From Bettongia penicillata ogilbyi (lineage: Eukaryota > Chordata > Mammalia > Diprotodontia > Potoroidae): 64,000 bases of DNA. A model generated the notes under the pieces. The model was not told where the DNA came from and made no database searches. It saw only the letters and a list, made by a program, of their open reading frames with translations. The stretch is from NCBI GenBank assembly GCA_023548195.1, contig JAJHZJ010000252.1:2239395-2303394 (forward strand). The letters run 5' to 3'. Below, in pieces: positions 41,372 to 51,125 of this stretch (position 1 is its first letter; each line of letters starts with the position of its first letter). A program made the position numbers and the translations under genes.

Positions 41372-41615
41372 ATTTAACGTTTAGATAGTGCTTTAGAGTT
41401 TGCAAAGCACTTTACAAATATGATCTCATTTAATATTTACAACAACCTTGCCAGGAAGATGCTATTATTATGTCCATTTTACAGAGGAGGAAACTGAGGC
41501 AGACAAACATTAAGTGACTTACCCAGAGTCACACAACTAGGAAGTATTCAAAGCCATATTCAAACCTAGGTCTCAGACTCCAAGTCTAGCATTCCCTCTA
41601 CTGGGCTACCTAGTT
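41372..41615 (-). mobile_element. MIR-like SINE, near full length
   Basis: Antisense: gagtttgcaaagcactttac, aaatatgatctcatttaata, tgtccattttacagaggagg, aaactgaggcagac, acttacccagagtcacacaa, ttccctctactgggctacc. Confidence 0.9.
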
Positions 41616-41859
41616 ATAACAACGATATGAATATCAGTTTATGAAAGTGTGCTGTCCATTATCAGCCCCAAATTGTCAAAATGCATAGGTTAAAGAGCAA
41701 ACCTAATTTAGAATGAGGGTAGTACCAGTATGGAGAAAATATTTTTTTGAAATAACTTATATTGTGTCTTCTACCCAAAAGACACTGACATTTTGTAATG
41801 TCACTTTGAAATTTCCAAACTGGACTACACACATTCTTTCACTTGAGTTTCTCAACTTG
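41616..41859. other. Unassigned short stretch
   Basis: Nothing recognised. Confidence 0.4.
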
Positions 41860-41993
41860 AGCTTGTAAGGTTCATTAAGGTTAAGTGATTTTTGTGCATG
41901 GTCATTCATCTAGTCTGTGTCAGAAACAGAATTTGAAGCTTCCTGACTCCAAGGCTAGTAGAATTCCAGTCACTATGCCATGCAGATATGAGG
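41860..41993 (-). mobile_element. MIR fragment
   Basis: Antisense: ttaaggttaagtgatttttg, tgtgtcagaaacagaatttg, cttcctgactccaaggctag, tcactatgccatgcag. Confidence 0.75.
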
Positions 41994-42047
41994 GATTTCA
42001 AATTTTCACCAGTAGCAGATAAATTCAGAGTAATTAATTAGTAATTT

Positions 42048-42262
42048 GGCAGGGACATCTAGGTAGCACAGTAGACATAGTGCCAGGCCTGAGTTCAAAT
42101 CCAGCTTTGCACACTTACTAGCTGTGTGACCCTGGGCAAGTCACTTCACCCTGTTTGCCTCAGTTTTCTCATCTGTAAAATGATCTGGAGAAGGAATTGA
42201 CAAACCACTCCAGTATCTTTGCCAAGAAAACCCCAAATGGGGTCCCAAGAGTAAATCATTCC
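42048..42262 (+). mobile_element. MAR1-type SINE
   Basis: ggtagcacagtagacatag head, gagttcaaatccagctttg B box, ctagctgtgtgaccctgggc, cagttttctcatctgtaaaa, aaccactccagtatctttg, ccaagaaaaccccaaatggg. Ends shortly after the tail core. Confidence 0.95.
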
Positions 42263-42319
42263 CATTCCTTCCATGGCAGCTTATCACCAAAACAAAGGAA
42301 TGGTCCCCTGACAAATCTG

Positions 42320-42525
42320 GGCAGGCATGGTAGACGTAACAGGTGAATTGCCTTCAGGTGGTACCACTTTGTTGATACCAGCTCTTATTTAACTTGTCCA
42401 GTACTTTTGCTGGGGTGGAGGGACGGGACAGCAATATATTATTAATCAGGTGGGTGAACAAGACCACCATCGTTGCTGCCGCTCACTCAACAAATCTTGT
42501 CTTGGGTGTTAGAAGATTCTTCTTT
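42320..42525 (+). mobile_element. piggyBac-like transposase remnant, tentative
   Basis: Two short collinear blocks in different frames resemble the catalytic region of piggyBac transposases: FVDTSSYLTCPVLLL (from about 42368), comparable to the conserved DNxFTS-LL region with its first catalytic aspartate area, and IRWVNKTTIVAAA...GVRR (from about 42448), comparable to the RWxDNKxVxxxS..VxR block. The intervening part is shorter than expected and nothing downstream (YNxxMGGVD) is visible. The match is by eye only and may be wrong. Confidence 0.3.
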
Positions 42526-43000
42526 GGAATTTCTTTGCATTATCTTCAGGTACTTAGTGCTGTAGGATCTTTCCCATCCAAACCTACTCTCTTAAAAGGA
42601 TCTGATAAACCCATTCTCCGTAAGGTGTAAATGACTGATAATAAATTCCTATTAACACTTTCTGGATATTTGCAAGTAGACAAGATTCAAAGCTTTACAG
42701 AAAAGTAAAAAAAAAAAATCTCTAATAGGAGATTTCAGTAGGAAATCACCGGATGGAAGGAGCCTTCTAGAGTCCTTAAAATCAAAGCATATTAGTATTA
42801 CAGACTATTCCCATGGCTCTTCCTGCTGCCATCATTAGCAACTTCCTTCATTATTCTGAGCCAGGCTATAAGAGAGAAGAGGAAAAAAGAAAGAGGGAAA
42901 CTGCTTCTTGAGTTGGGAGAAAGGGATAATCACCAAAAGCAAACTGAACAAACCAATCCATAACATCACACATCAGTAAGAAACAACAAACCCTTATGGT
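42526..43000. other. Unassigned DNA
   Basis: About 470 bp without a recognised repeat; an A run at 42707-42718. Confidence 0.4.
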
Positions 43001-43003
43001 ACA

Positions 43004-43192
43004 AATGGTAATTGTTTGTCCTTTGTTTGCAATGAGGACCGTGACATCAGGAAAGTAATGCCATGAAACTTGCACATGAATTAGATTTCAGTGAGGAGGA
43101 CTGTGAAAAATCACCAGCCTCATTTTCTCCTCCACAGCCATTTAGGTCCAGAGGCGGGATATAGATAAGGACAACTGGAGATGGTCCCCAGG
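43004..43192 (-). mobile_element. RTE-type LINE 3' end
   Basis: Antisense: attgtttgtcctttgtttgc, aatgaggaccgtgacatcag, acttgcacatgaattagatt, caccagcctcattttctcct, gccatttaggtccagagg. Same family as 27298-27507. Confidence 0.8.
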
Positions 43193-43229
43193 TACAAATG
43201 GGTCAGCTGTCTGAGCAACATCTGTTGCC

Positions 43230-43352
43230 CACATGTAATTCTATTCAAGAAACATTTATTTGGTGCCTACCATATGACAAGCTCTTTACTAAACAATGAG
43301 TATACAAAGACAAAAAATTGCAACCAAAGCCCTTATGGATCTTATACTCCAC
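43230..43352 (-). mobile_element. L2 3' end fragment
   Basis: Antisense: aagaaacatttatttggtgc, ctaccatatgacaagctc, aatgagtatacaaagac, cccttatggatcttatact. Adjoins the RTE fragment. Confidence 0.75.
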
Positions 43353-44429
43353 CATTAGAGAGAATTTTCCTGTTTCAACTGAGGAATTAAAGATTTTTGA
43401 GGCCAATCAAGACCTTATGGCAGAGAAAGAAAAGGAAAATTGTATACTCCCTTTCTCTAAGCAGAATATGAAGGTTCAGAGAAAAGGCATTTACTATAGG
43501 AACCAATTCCTAGAGAAGAGATTGGGGCTAGAGCTCAGAGCTCTATAGCCTCAGTTTACAATTTGAAAGCTCAAATTCCATGACTGGTGTTGATTTAATT
43601 CCAAGGCTCCCACCCCCCAAAGCAAATCTCTGACTAACTAGTCATGTTCCAGCCCAGCAAAGATGCTTCACAACTCCCCTACCGTTTCATTTCCATACTG
43701 CTCCCCCAAGCCCTCAGTGCTGTTTGAGTAAGAGTAAAAACAATGCTCACCCCAAGTAGAGAAGCTGCTGTCTAGCCCAGGTCTTTCCTGTGACTGCCCC
43801 TCTACCCCCCAAAAGCCCTCATCTACCATCCAGGACTCCAGAATCGCTGGCCCTATTCAGGCATTAGCCCTTTTTTCCTGCCCTTTGTCTATCTGGGTGT
43901 GTCGCTATTTGCTTTCTGTATTTTTTAATTGTGATTAAATTGATTGGTTACATTGATTAAATGTAATCAAGACATGGTTAAAGCACAGTCGGATAGTACA
44001 GCAGAGGCTGCTAATTCATTTCTATTAAGAGCAGCAGTTTACAAAGCATTTTCTTAACAACAGCCCCATGAGGTAAAAAGAAGCACTAGACAGTTATTCC
44101 TACCACATTGGGGAGGGGGAATGGGAGCATGGCACCCCCTCGATCTGCAAAATCTGAGTCAAATTTTTAGGCCTTCCCATCCTATCAAAAAAAAGTCTGA
44201 ATTACTTTGATATTGAAAGATAAAATATGTTGATATTATATGATACTATACATATATTTTATGCATTTCTGAGTTTCTAAACTTTTTCTATCATCTGCTG
44301 GTTTTCAAATGTTATCTGAGACTCCCACAAAACTCCCCCAAAATTCCCATTTAGTTTATTCTGCCAACCCGATATATATCAAAACCATGATATATTGCTA
44401 TGGGGAAAGTCATGATGTGGAAGAGATAA
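43353..44429. other. Unassigned DNA, about 1.1 kb
   Basis: No recognised repeat. A 76-codon plus-strand ORF (43318-43548) starts in the L2 fragment and has no domain. Confidence 0.4.
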
Positions 44430-44590
44430 CTGTATTAGAACTCTTACTTCACAGCCAAGGAAAATGGGAGTCTCAAGTGGTTAGGTGACTTGACCAAAGA
44501 CATCCAGCTAATAAAACAGATGATGTCACAAAGCATTAGAATTGGACCTATAACTCCACACAGCAAAACTACTGTCTCCTAAGAGAACCT
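44430..44590 (-). mobile_element. Decayed MIR fragment
   Basis: Antisense: cttcacagccaaggaaaatg, gttaggtgacttgaccaaag, acatccagctaataaaac, aattggacctataactcc. Confidence 0.6.
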
Positions 44591-45384
44591 TTTCACATTC
44601 TTCAGGGACATTGAATCTCTTGAATTCCATAGGCAGGTGATGCACAGGATATGCAAGATGAGCAGGCTTGCAAGACAACCCACTTGTAATGAACATTTCA
44701 GTTCCTCAGTAAACTTAGTCCCTTGATTACCGTAGCTTCTCAGCTATCCACAGCTCTGGAATCATACAATTACAGAATGTTTTTTTTTAATATAGTGTTC
44801 ATTTTATAGATAAAGGAACCTATCCCTCCACCATCACCAAGTCTTCACAAAATCTACAAATTGATGGAGTTAAGGTATGGAGCTGAGCTACACTAGCTGA
44901 AGGCGAGTATCTCAAACATGCCTCACTCAATCCTCTATCACCAGACTGACCTTAGGACTCTTCCAAACCCTGCTTTGATTGTCCAGAACCTAGAACCTAG
45001 TAGTTGCCTAATAAATACATCTTGGTTGGCTGATTGTTTGATTATCTATTGTGCAGCACTGGAGACAGAAGTTCTGCTCAAGTTACTAAGTCCTTACCAA
45101 CACCACTTTTGTCAATCTCTTTCTCAATGAACTGATAAATGAGACAATATTATCTTTGGGATTATAAAGAGTAAGACAGTCTACACATCCCTGTATCTCC
45201 TCTCAGTCCCTAGTCTGGAATTTTGTAGGCTACCTAGGTCAAAGTTTCCCTCTCTGTACACTACTCCTTTTTCTTCATGCCTACCCACATCAACTCTCTT
45301 TCCAGTGTCTCTAAACCATTCTTCCCTACTCTTTCCACTGTGCCCACTGGAACCTCTAGTGTATTATTAACAAGTTGCATGGCA
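44591..45384. other. Unassigned DNA with an L2/MIR tail scrap
   Basis: tgcctaataaatacatcttgg (45005-45025) looks like a worn L2 terminus. The rest, including a T run at 44781-44789, is unassigned. Confidence 0.4.
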
Positions 45385-45635
45385 TAGGGCAACTCGGGTG
45401 GCTCAGTGGCTAGAGTGCTGGACCTGGAGTCAGAAAGACTCATCTTCCTAAGTTCAAAGCTGACCTCAGACACTTACTATCTATGTGACCCTGAACAAAT
45501 CACTTAACCCTGCCTGTCTCAATTTCCTCGTCTGTAAAATGAGAAGGAGATGGCAAATCCACTGCAGAATCTTCTAAGAAAATCCCAAATGGGGTCACAA
45601 AGAGTCAGACACAACTGAAATGACTGAACAAATGT
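45385..45635 (+). mobile_element. MAR1-type SINE, full length
   Basis: gggtggctcagtggctagag head, agttcaaagctgacctcaga B box, gtgaccctgaacaaatcac, atttcctcgtctgtaaaatg, gaaaatcccaaatggggtc, acaaagagtcagacacaact, gaaatgactgaacaa end. Confidence 0.95.
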
Positions 45636-45639
45636 AATT

Positions 45640-45727
45640 AAATTGTGACTTGCCCAAGGTCACATTAGCTAGCTAACAGAGAACGAAGGACTAGAACCTA
45701 AGTTTTCAGACTCCTAATCTAGTGCAT
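45640..45727 (-). mobile_element. MIR fragment
   Basis: Antisense: ttgtgacttgcccaaggtca, gaaggactagaacctaagtt, cagactcctaatctagtgc. Confidence 0.75.
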
Positions 45728-45729
45728 GT

Positions 45730-45762
45730 ACGCACACACTCACACACGCACACACACACAGA
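45730..45762. repeat. (CA)n microsatellite, imperfect
   Basis: cgcacacactcacacacgcacacacacaca. Confidence 0.9.
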
Positions 45763-46514
45763 GTTTTATTGATCTCTTTTTATATGAGGTCACTTCCCAA
45801 ACCTCAAGAATTAAATCTTCTTTTGTAACAAAATATCTTTAAGTAAAACAAGTCAACACATCGGTCATGTCTGATGATGTATGCCTATTTTACAGAGTCT
45901 GCCATCTTTCTGCATGCATAGAACAACATTCCTAACTGCTGACCTTGACAGGCAGTTCTCTGAAGTCATGACTGGTCCGCTTTTCCCAACACCATGGACG
46001 GAGGGTGGAGATCCATGGGAGCCCTGAGTGATAGCCCCAAGACTTCGGGCCACGATGAAGTTGATGCCAACCTAGATCTCCACCCTATTTTTCTGGGACA
46101 TAAGCGGGTGAGAAGTGGGGAATGGGGAAGCAGCTACTAGCTCAGCTTAGGTCTATGTGGTCAGGAGACAGTTTAAGCAAGGAAACCAAAGACAGACACC
46201 ACAGCCTCTGAGTGTGCCTTGTCGGGGGAGGGGCATAAAAGCAGGAAGGGGGAGGATGGATGGTATTGAATTGGGTTATAACAGCTTACATTTATCTAGC
46301 CCTTTAAGCTAGTCCGTGATGAAATTGAGATGCGAAGCCAGGTGACCTGTAAATCCTACGCTCTTTCTACGGGCACCGCACATATTGGCTGTCCAAACAG
46401 GGATTTAAAATTCTGACCTGAGGTTTTGACCTATAGAACTGTCTGTAATCAAAGCCCAGCTGTCCCCTGGAGAGTTCCAGCTTTAACCCTCAGCCTCTGC
46501 CAACTCAGGCAAGA
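45763..46514. other. Unassigned DNA
   Basis: About 750 bp, somewhat more GC than most of the window. No repeat or domain-bearing ORF recognised. Confidence 0.4.
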
Positions 46515-46714
46515 ACGGAAGGTAATGGTTCAGTGGAAAAGAACCCTGGGTCTGGAGTCAGAGGACAGGGAGAGGAATCCAGCTTCTTTTCTTTACAACA
46601 TGTCACTCTGATTCTCTGGGCCTCAGTTTCTTCGTTTGTAATATGAAGAGGTTGAAGCAGATGTTGATCTCTTAGTTCTATTTCCCCCTCTCAATTCTAT
46701 GATCTCCAATGCCA
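46515..46714 (+). mobile_element. MIR-like SINE
   Basis: aatggttcagtggaaaagaac head, ggtctggagtcagaggacag, gggcctcagtttcttcgttt, gtaatatgaagaggttgaag, ctcaattctatgatctcc. Confidence 0.85.
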
Positions 46715-46739
46715 GGGCAGAGGGGCCCTCATCCCCAGA

Positions 46740-47330
46740 GGAACTGGTTTCCCAAAGAACATGCAGGTGTTGCAAGATGCCCTCCCGGGGCTGGTGAGGT
46801 CACCGTGGGAGGGAGTAGGCTATATATATTCTTGGCCTGTTGTCATCAGCTCTGACCAGGGAGTAGACAGATGAGAAGGCTATTATGGTTTTTAGCCAGG
46901 GGCCGGGGGGCAATCCAAGCAGCAGTACTCCGAACCCCACAGAAAGGATCTCCCTCCCTTCTCCTCTCCTTCCAGACTCACTCCCCCCAGGAACCCACTG
47001 GGATTATAAAAGCAGCCGATATATCATAAAAGGAAACTGGATGGGATATGGCAAGTCTCAGCTGGAGGCCAACAAGGTCACGGGGATTGAGGGAGTCTGG
47101 CCCAATCACAGCACGGGGGTTCCCCCAGAGAGGCGGCTCTGCTTGGTTTATTTTTATGGGGATCTGCAATGTTAGCGCAGATAAGCCGTGTTCAAAGGCT
47201 GCATTATTTAACTCTCACTAAGGCAGTGCCCACACAGGGTTAGGTTAGCCTCTATATAAATGCCAGACTACACAATCCCTCCCCTGTAGAGAAAGCACAA
47301 ACACAACAATACCGTTAACGGCAAAAGTTC
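46740..47330. promoter_or_regulatory. Candidate regulatory segment (repeat-free, motif-dense)
   Basis: About 590 bp of GC-richer DNA with no interspersed repeat. Visible motif cores: TATA/MEF2-like ctatatatat (46820-46829), ggatta (47001-47006, OTX-type), cataaaa (47025-47031, CDX/HOX-type antisense), caaggtca (47073-47080, NR5A/ERR), ccaat (47102-47106), ttatttttat (47149-47158, MEF2-like), agataag (47179-47185, GATA), ttcaaagg (47191-47198, TCF/HNF4-like) and ctatataaat (47252-47261, TATA-like). A strong pyrimidine tract ending ctccttccag (46951-46976) looks like a splice acceptor, and a 96-codon ORF (46885-47175) spans the segment without a recognisable domain. I read it as an enhancer or promoter rather than an exon, but only comparison with other genomes could settle this. 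Confidence 0.4.
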
Positions 47331-47504
47331 AGCCCTAGTCACTCAAACCTTGAAGCCTGGGGTGGGGAGAGAAATGGGGACGGAAGGAGGGGGTGAGGTC
47401 TGGAATCAGGGCCTCCTTTCCTCCTCCCCTCCCCTCATCTTGGCTCCTCTCAGGCTCCAAGGATAGTCGTGTGCTATCATTAGGCTGGGGTAGAAGCCTT
47501 TTGT
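47331..47504. other. Unassigned short stretch
   Basis: Separates the motif-rich segment from the purine array; no element recognised. Confidence 0.4.
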
Positions 47505-47796
47505 AAAAAGGAGAGAGACAGACAGACAGAGAGAGACAGACAGACAGACAGAGAGACAGAGACAGAGAGAGAAAGGGAGAGAAAGGTGGAGGGAGGGAAG
47601 GAGGGACCGAGGGCAAAGGGCAGAGAGGGAGAGAAAGAGGGAGAGAGAGACAGAAAGGGAGAGACAGACAGAGAGAGAGAGACAAAGGGAGAAAAGAGGG
47701 GAGGGGGGAAGGAAGGAGAGGGAGAGGGAGAAAGAGAAGAAAAGAGAGAGACAGACAGAGAGAGACAAAGAGAGAGACAGAGGCAGAGAGAGAATG
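47505..47796. repeat. Purine-rich compound microsatellite, (GA)n/(GACA)n/(GGGA)n
   Basis: About 290 bp almost purely of G and A on this strand, with gaca units at 47518-47570 and 47735-47760. Mirror-repeat character could favour triplex (H-DNA) structure. Long ORFs across it on both strands are artefacts of the missing stop codons in such sequence. Confidence 0.97.
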
Positions 47797-47799
47797 TTT

Positions 47800-47936
47800 G
47801 AGTTCATCTTTTCCAAACCTTCTTACTTTATAAATGAGGAAACTGAAAACCAGGGAAAGAAAAAGACTTGCCTAAGTTTACACAGGAGGTAGCAGAGCAG
47901 GGATTTGAACCTAGGCCCTCTGCCTCCACATCTGTC
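47800..47936 (-). mobile_element. MIR fragment
   Basis: Antisense: tactttataaatgaggaaac, aaagacttgcctaagtttac, agcagagcagggatttgaac, ctaggccctctgcctcc. Confidence 0.85.
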
Positions 47937-47937
47937 A

Positions 47938-48115
47938 GTTATTTAGTCAACAAACATGTATGAGGTGCCTACTATGTGGCAGGCACTGTGCTATGCTCAA
48001 TACAATAAAGATAGTTCCTGACTTCAAGGAGCTGCCAACCTAAAAGGAAGACAGCACAAAAAAGGAAGCTAAAAGGAGAGTCGGGGATGGTGGGAAGGGA
48101 CCTAGGAAAATTTAT
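47938..48115 (-). mobile_element. L2 3' end fragment
   Basis: Antisense: caacaaacatgtatgaggtg, cctactatgtggcaggcact, cctgacttcaaggagctgcc. Confidence 0.85.
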
Positions 48116-49019
48116 CTTTGAAACCTCCCACCACCCCTTTCATCTATCTCCGCAGTGTCCTCTGCTCTCAATTCCTCTTTCCTCCCCAGGCCCTCTTCTC
48201 CAAGTCTGCTCTCAGCTAGCTGTCACGTTTTCAATAAAAAGGAAAGGGCTACTAATGGTTTGATATGTAACCTTACCAAGGGTATTTGCTATTTCCAATT
48301 TAACTGGACAATGCTTTAATTCAAAGGAAGGAAATGGTAGCGTTTTAGCTAATTGGGAGATAGCTGAGGACCTTCATTCCCAGCTCCTCAAGCTATACCT
48401 GATCCCTCTGGCCTCTTCTTACTGTGGAATGTTGAATTTGGCCTGTTGTGCATGGGACTTCATGGATTAACATTTGCAGGCATCCCAGGTGAGTGAGTAC
48501 CTCTGGGCAGGCCACTGTGGGCACAAGTCCTCTTGTGACAACACAGGAGCATGACTAACGGGCAGCCGAGGACATCCGCCATCAGATATATACCCAGTCA
48601 CACACCCAGTAGGTGCTCAGTAAATATTCATCCACTGGGGGAAAAAACTAGCTAAAAAATGCCTTGGAGGAAATGAATACAGCATGAAGCAAAAGATTTG
48701 AATTGGTTCAGAACAGAAGAAGGTGGTAGGGAAGAGTGTAGATGAAGGAAGAGAGGTTTGTATAGAAGACAGGAGGGACTGAGAAAATCAGAAAGAAAGA
48801 ACAGTATTTGGGAGGGGCGCAAACTCCACTTTTACAAAGAAACCAAAAGACTAAGGAATACCTGATTACTACCATGGACAGGGTGGAGCGTGCAGTCCCC
48901 TCTGCTCCTCTTTGAGGATTTGAAGGCTAGCTCTGATTCTCATGAGCAATTAAGGGTTCCTGAGGGTAAGCTGCTCAGGAAGCCTCCCTCTCCAACCAAG
49001 AGACAGCAGTTTGCAAGTC
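48116..49019. other. Unassigned DNA, about 0.9 kb
   Basis: Mostly unique. A scrap acccagtaggtgctcagtaa followed by atattc (48605-48630) looks like an L2 3' terminus. Confidence 0.4.
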
Positions 49020-49330
49020 AGAGGCCAAGGCAACAAGCATTTCTTTTGCTGGGGCACCCATACAAAGAAGGCGAAAGACAGTTCCTGGCCTCAAGGAATT
49101 ACAACGTGCAAACACCTATGTTCAAACAACATACGGACAAAACAAATTAGAGATAATCTCAGGGGAAAGGTATAAATGGGGATTGGAAAGGGTGGGTTTT
49201 TTTCCTTGGAGAAGATGGGATTTTAGCTAAGCCTTGAAGGAAACCAGGGAAGCCAGAAGGCTGAGGCAAGGAGGGAATTCATACTCTTGCAGATGAGATG
49301 GGAGTTCAGTAAAACTGAGACTTCCCAAGT
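49020..49330 (-). mobile_element. L2 3' half fragment
   Basis: Antisense: caacaagcatttcttttgc, cagttcctggcctcaaggaa, gagataatctcaggggaaag, gattttagctaagccttgaa, ggaaaccagggaagccag. Same order as 37.9-38.1 kb. Confidence 0.8.
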
Positions 49331-49624
49331 ATAAATCCCAAAAGAAAGCAGTTAAAGAAAAGATGGAAAGTCTCTGGGAACCAGATGGAAAGCCTGAGTG
49401 ATTGAGAAACAAACCTCCCAGGCCCAGTAAAATCACTGTGTATTTAAGGAAATGTGTCAGGAAAACATGATTTACCATTAGTCTCCGTTCATTTGAAGGG
49501 GCATTTAGCATGATGAGGAAATCCTTGGTCTTCCTGGAGGTCTGACAAAAGCATACTCTGCCTTACTTTAGAAATATTAATGAATGCGGTAACAGCAATA
49601 ATGCGGGACTCCTTCTACGATAAG
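49331..49624. other. Unassigned stretch
   Basis: Possibly further L2 sequence, not identifiable. Confidence 0.35.
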
Positions 49625-49627
49625 ACA

Positions 49628-49868
49628 AAAAAAGTGGCACAGTGGAGAGACTGGGCCTGGAGTCAGGAAGGCCTGAATTCAAAGCTAGTCTCAAACAGTT
49701 ACTGTGTGACCCTGGATAAATCATTTTAACCTCTGTTCGCCTCAGTTTCCTGAACTGCAAAATGATGATAATAATAGCATCTACCTCCCAGAGTTGTGAA
49801 GAATGAAATTATATTTGTAAAATGCTTAACACAGTGCCTGACATACAGTAGGTGCTTATTAAATGTCT
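49628..49868 (+). mobile_element. MIR-like SINE, full length
   Basis: agtggcacagtggagagact head, ctggagtcaggaaggcctga, gtgtgaccctggataaatca, cctcagtttcctgaactgca, aatgatgataataatagcat, ctacctcccagagttgtgaa, gcctgacatacagtaggtgc. Confidence 0.92.
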
Positions 49869-50013
49869 CTTTCCTTCTTCCTTCCTTCCTTCCTTCCTTC
49901 CTTCCTTCCTTCCTTCCTTCCTTCCTTCCTTCCTTCCTTCCTTCCTTCTTTCCTCCCTCCTTCCCTTCCTTTCTTCCTTCTCTCCTTTTTTCTTCCTTCT
50001 TTCCTTTCTTCCT
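49864..50013. repeat. (CTTC)n array, about 150 bp
   Basis: Perfect cttc units from about 49870 to 49947, then imperfect pyrimidine tetranucleotides to 50013. It starts exactly at the 3' end of the MIR-like SINE, suggesting origin from the SINE tail. Confidence 0.97.
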
Positions 50014-50044
50014 AATGAGAAAAGGCTACAAGAGAAGTTTGACT

Positions 50045-50175
50045 TCATTAATTCAACAAACATTTATTAAGTGTCTACTGTATAATAAGGCTAAGCTGGA
50101 GGAATACCAAGACAAGAAAATGAAAAAAGTTCTTTCCCTCCAGGAACTTAAATCTTTCTGTAATTTTTCGAGAAT
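50045..50175 (-). mobile_element. L2 3' end fragment
   Basis: Antisense: ttcaacaaacatttattaag, tgtctactgtataataaggc, tttccctccaggaacttaa. Confidence 0.8.
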
Positions 50176-50224
50176 CAGGGATAAATACCAACAACAAATC
50201 TCACACAAGGTAACAATATCAGTA

Positions 50225-50880
50225 CCACTTTTCATTTATATATAGCAAGTTAGAGTTTACAAAGAATTTTCTTTTTTCTTTTTAATGATTATTTATTTAT
50301 TTTTAGTTTTCAACATTCATTTCCACAAAATTTTAAATTCCAAATTTTCTCCCCATCTTTCCCCTTCCCCCACCCCAAAATGTGGAGCACTCTGATTACC
50401 CCTCCTTTCTAACTCCCCTCCCTTTCCTTATCCCCATCTTCTCTCTTGTCTTATAGGGCAAGATAAATTTCTATATCCCATTACCTGTATTTCTTATTTT
50501 CCAGTTGCATGCAAAAACAATTCTCAATATTTGTTCCTAAAACTTTGAGTTCCAACTTCTTTTCCTTCCTCCCTCCCCACCCATCCCTACTGAGAAGGCA
50601 AGACATTCAATACAGGCCATATATGTGTAGTTTTGCAAATGACTCCTGTAATAGTTATGATGTGTAAGACTAACCATATTTCCCTCCATCCTATCCTGCC
50701 CCCATTTCTTCTATTCTCTCTTTTGACCCTGTTCTTCTCCAAGAGTGTTTACTTCTAATTGGCCCTTCCTTCCATCATCTACAAAGAATTTTCACATATA
50801 ATATCAAAGAGTACCATGACATCAGGGACTTGGTCATTTCACTTGAGGTTTACAGAGGAGAGCATGAGAGAGTTCTACTG
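50225..50880 (-). mobile_element. MIR-like remnant (host) interrupted by an L1
   Basis: Left piece (tagagtttacaaagaattttc) and right piece (tctacaaagaattttcacat, aatatcaaagagtacc) correspond to the gagtttgcaaagcactttac and tatgatctcattt region of the MIR at 41372-41615. Only the outermost parts are recognisable. Confidence 0.55.
50272..50777 (-). mobile_element. LINE-1 3' region insertion with 16-bp target duplication
   Basis: Antisense: tttttagttttcaacattc, aaattccaaattttctcccc, ttgcatgcaaaaacaattct, ccctccccacccatccctac, gttttgcaaatgactcctgt, catatttccctccatcctat, ctcttttgaccctgttcttc. Flanked by tttacaaagaattttc (50256-50271) and tctacaaagaattttc (50778-50793), one mismatch. Shares blocks with 30385-30545. 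Confidence 0.88.
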
Positions 50881-51125
50881 TGCAGGACAGAAAGGTAGGG
50901 CAACATACACTAGTTAAATGTAAGCTCTTTGTAGGCAAAAACTCTTCCTCCCTTTTTTGTGGTTGTATATTGTAACAGAGACTGGTCAAGGAGGGCCCGA
51001 TCCTAGAAGGACACTGCTGTTTGGCAAGTTAGCTTCCAGGCATGGAAAGTCTGCAAACACACCAAATGGGATTGCCAGAAGAGAAAAGAGGACTTATGCA
51101 ACCGATGTTACAATGACAAAATCAA
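50881..51125. other. Unassigned stretch with an L2 scrap
   Basis: aatgtaagctctttgtaggc followed by aaaaactcttcctccc (50918-50955) resembles the gagctccttgagggcagg part of L2 on the plus strand. Confidence 0.4.

Noticed and set aside
46977..47175. Exon starting at the acceptor-like site after ctccttccag
   Set aside because: The frame is open, but no domain, donor site or neighbouring exon is visible; the segment is better explained as regulatory.
47335..47816. Long ORFs (71-136 codons) rich in Ser/Leu/Cys or Glu/Arg
   Set aside because: They lie in a purine-only microsatellite where stop codons are rare by composition.
49796..50245. 149-codon ORF with Ser-Phe-Leu-Pro repeats
   Set aside because: Translation of the CTTC array.
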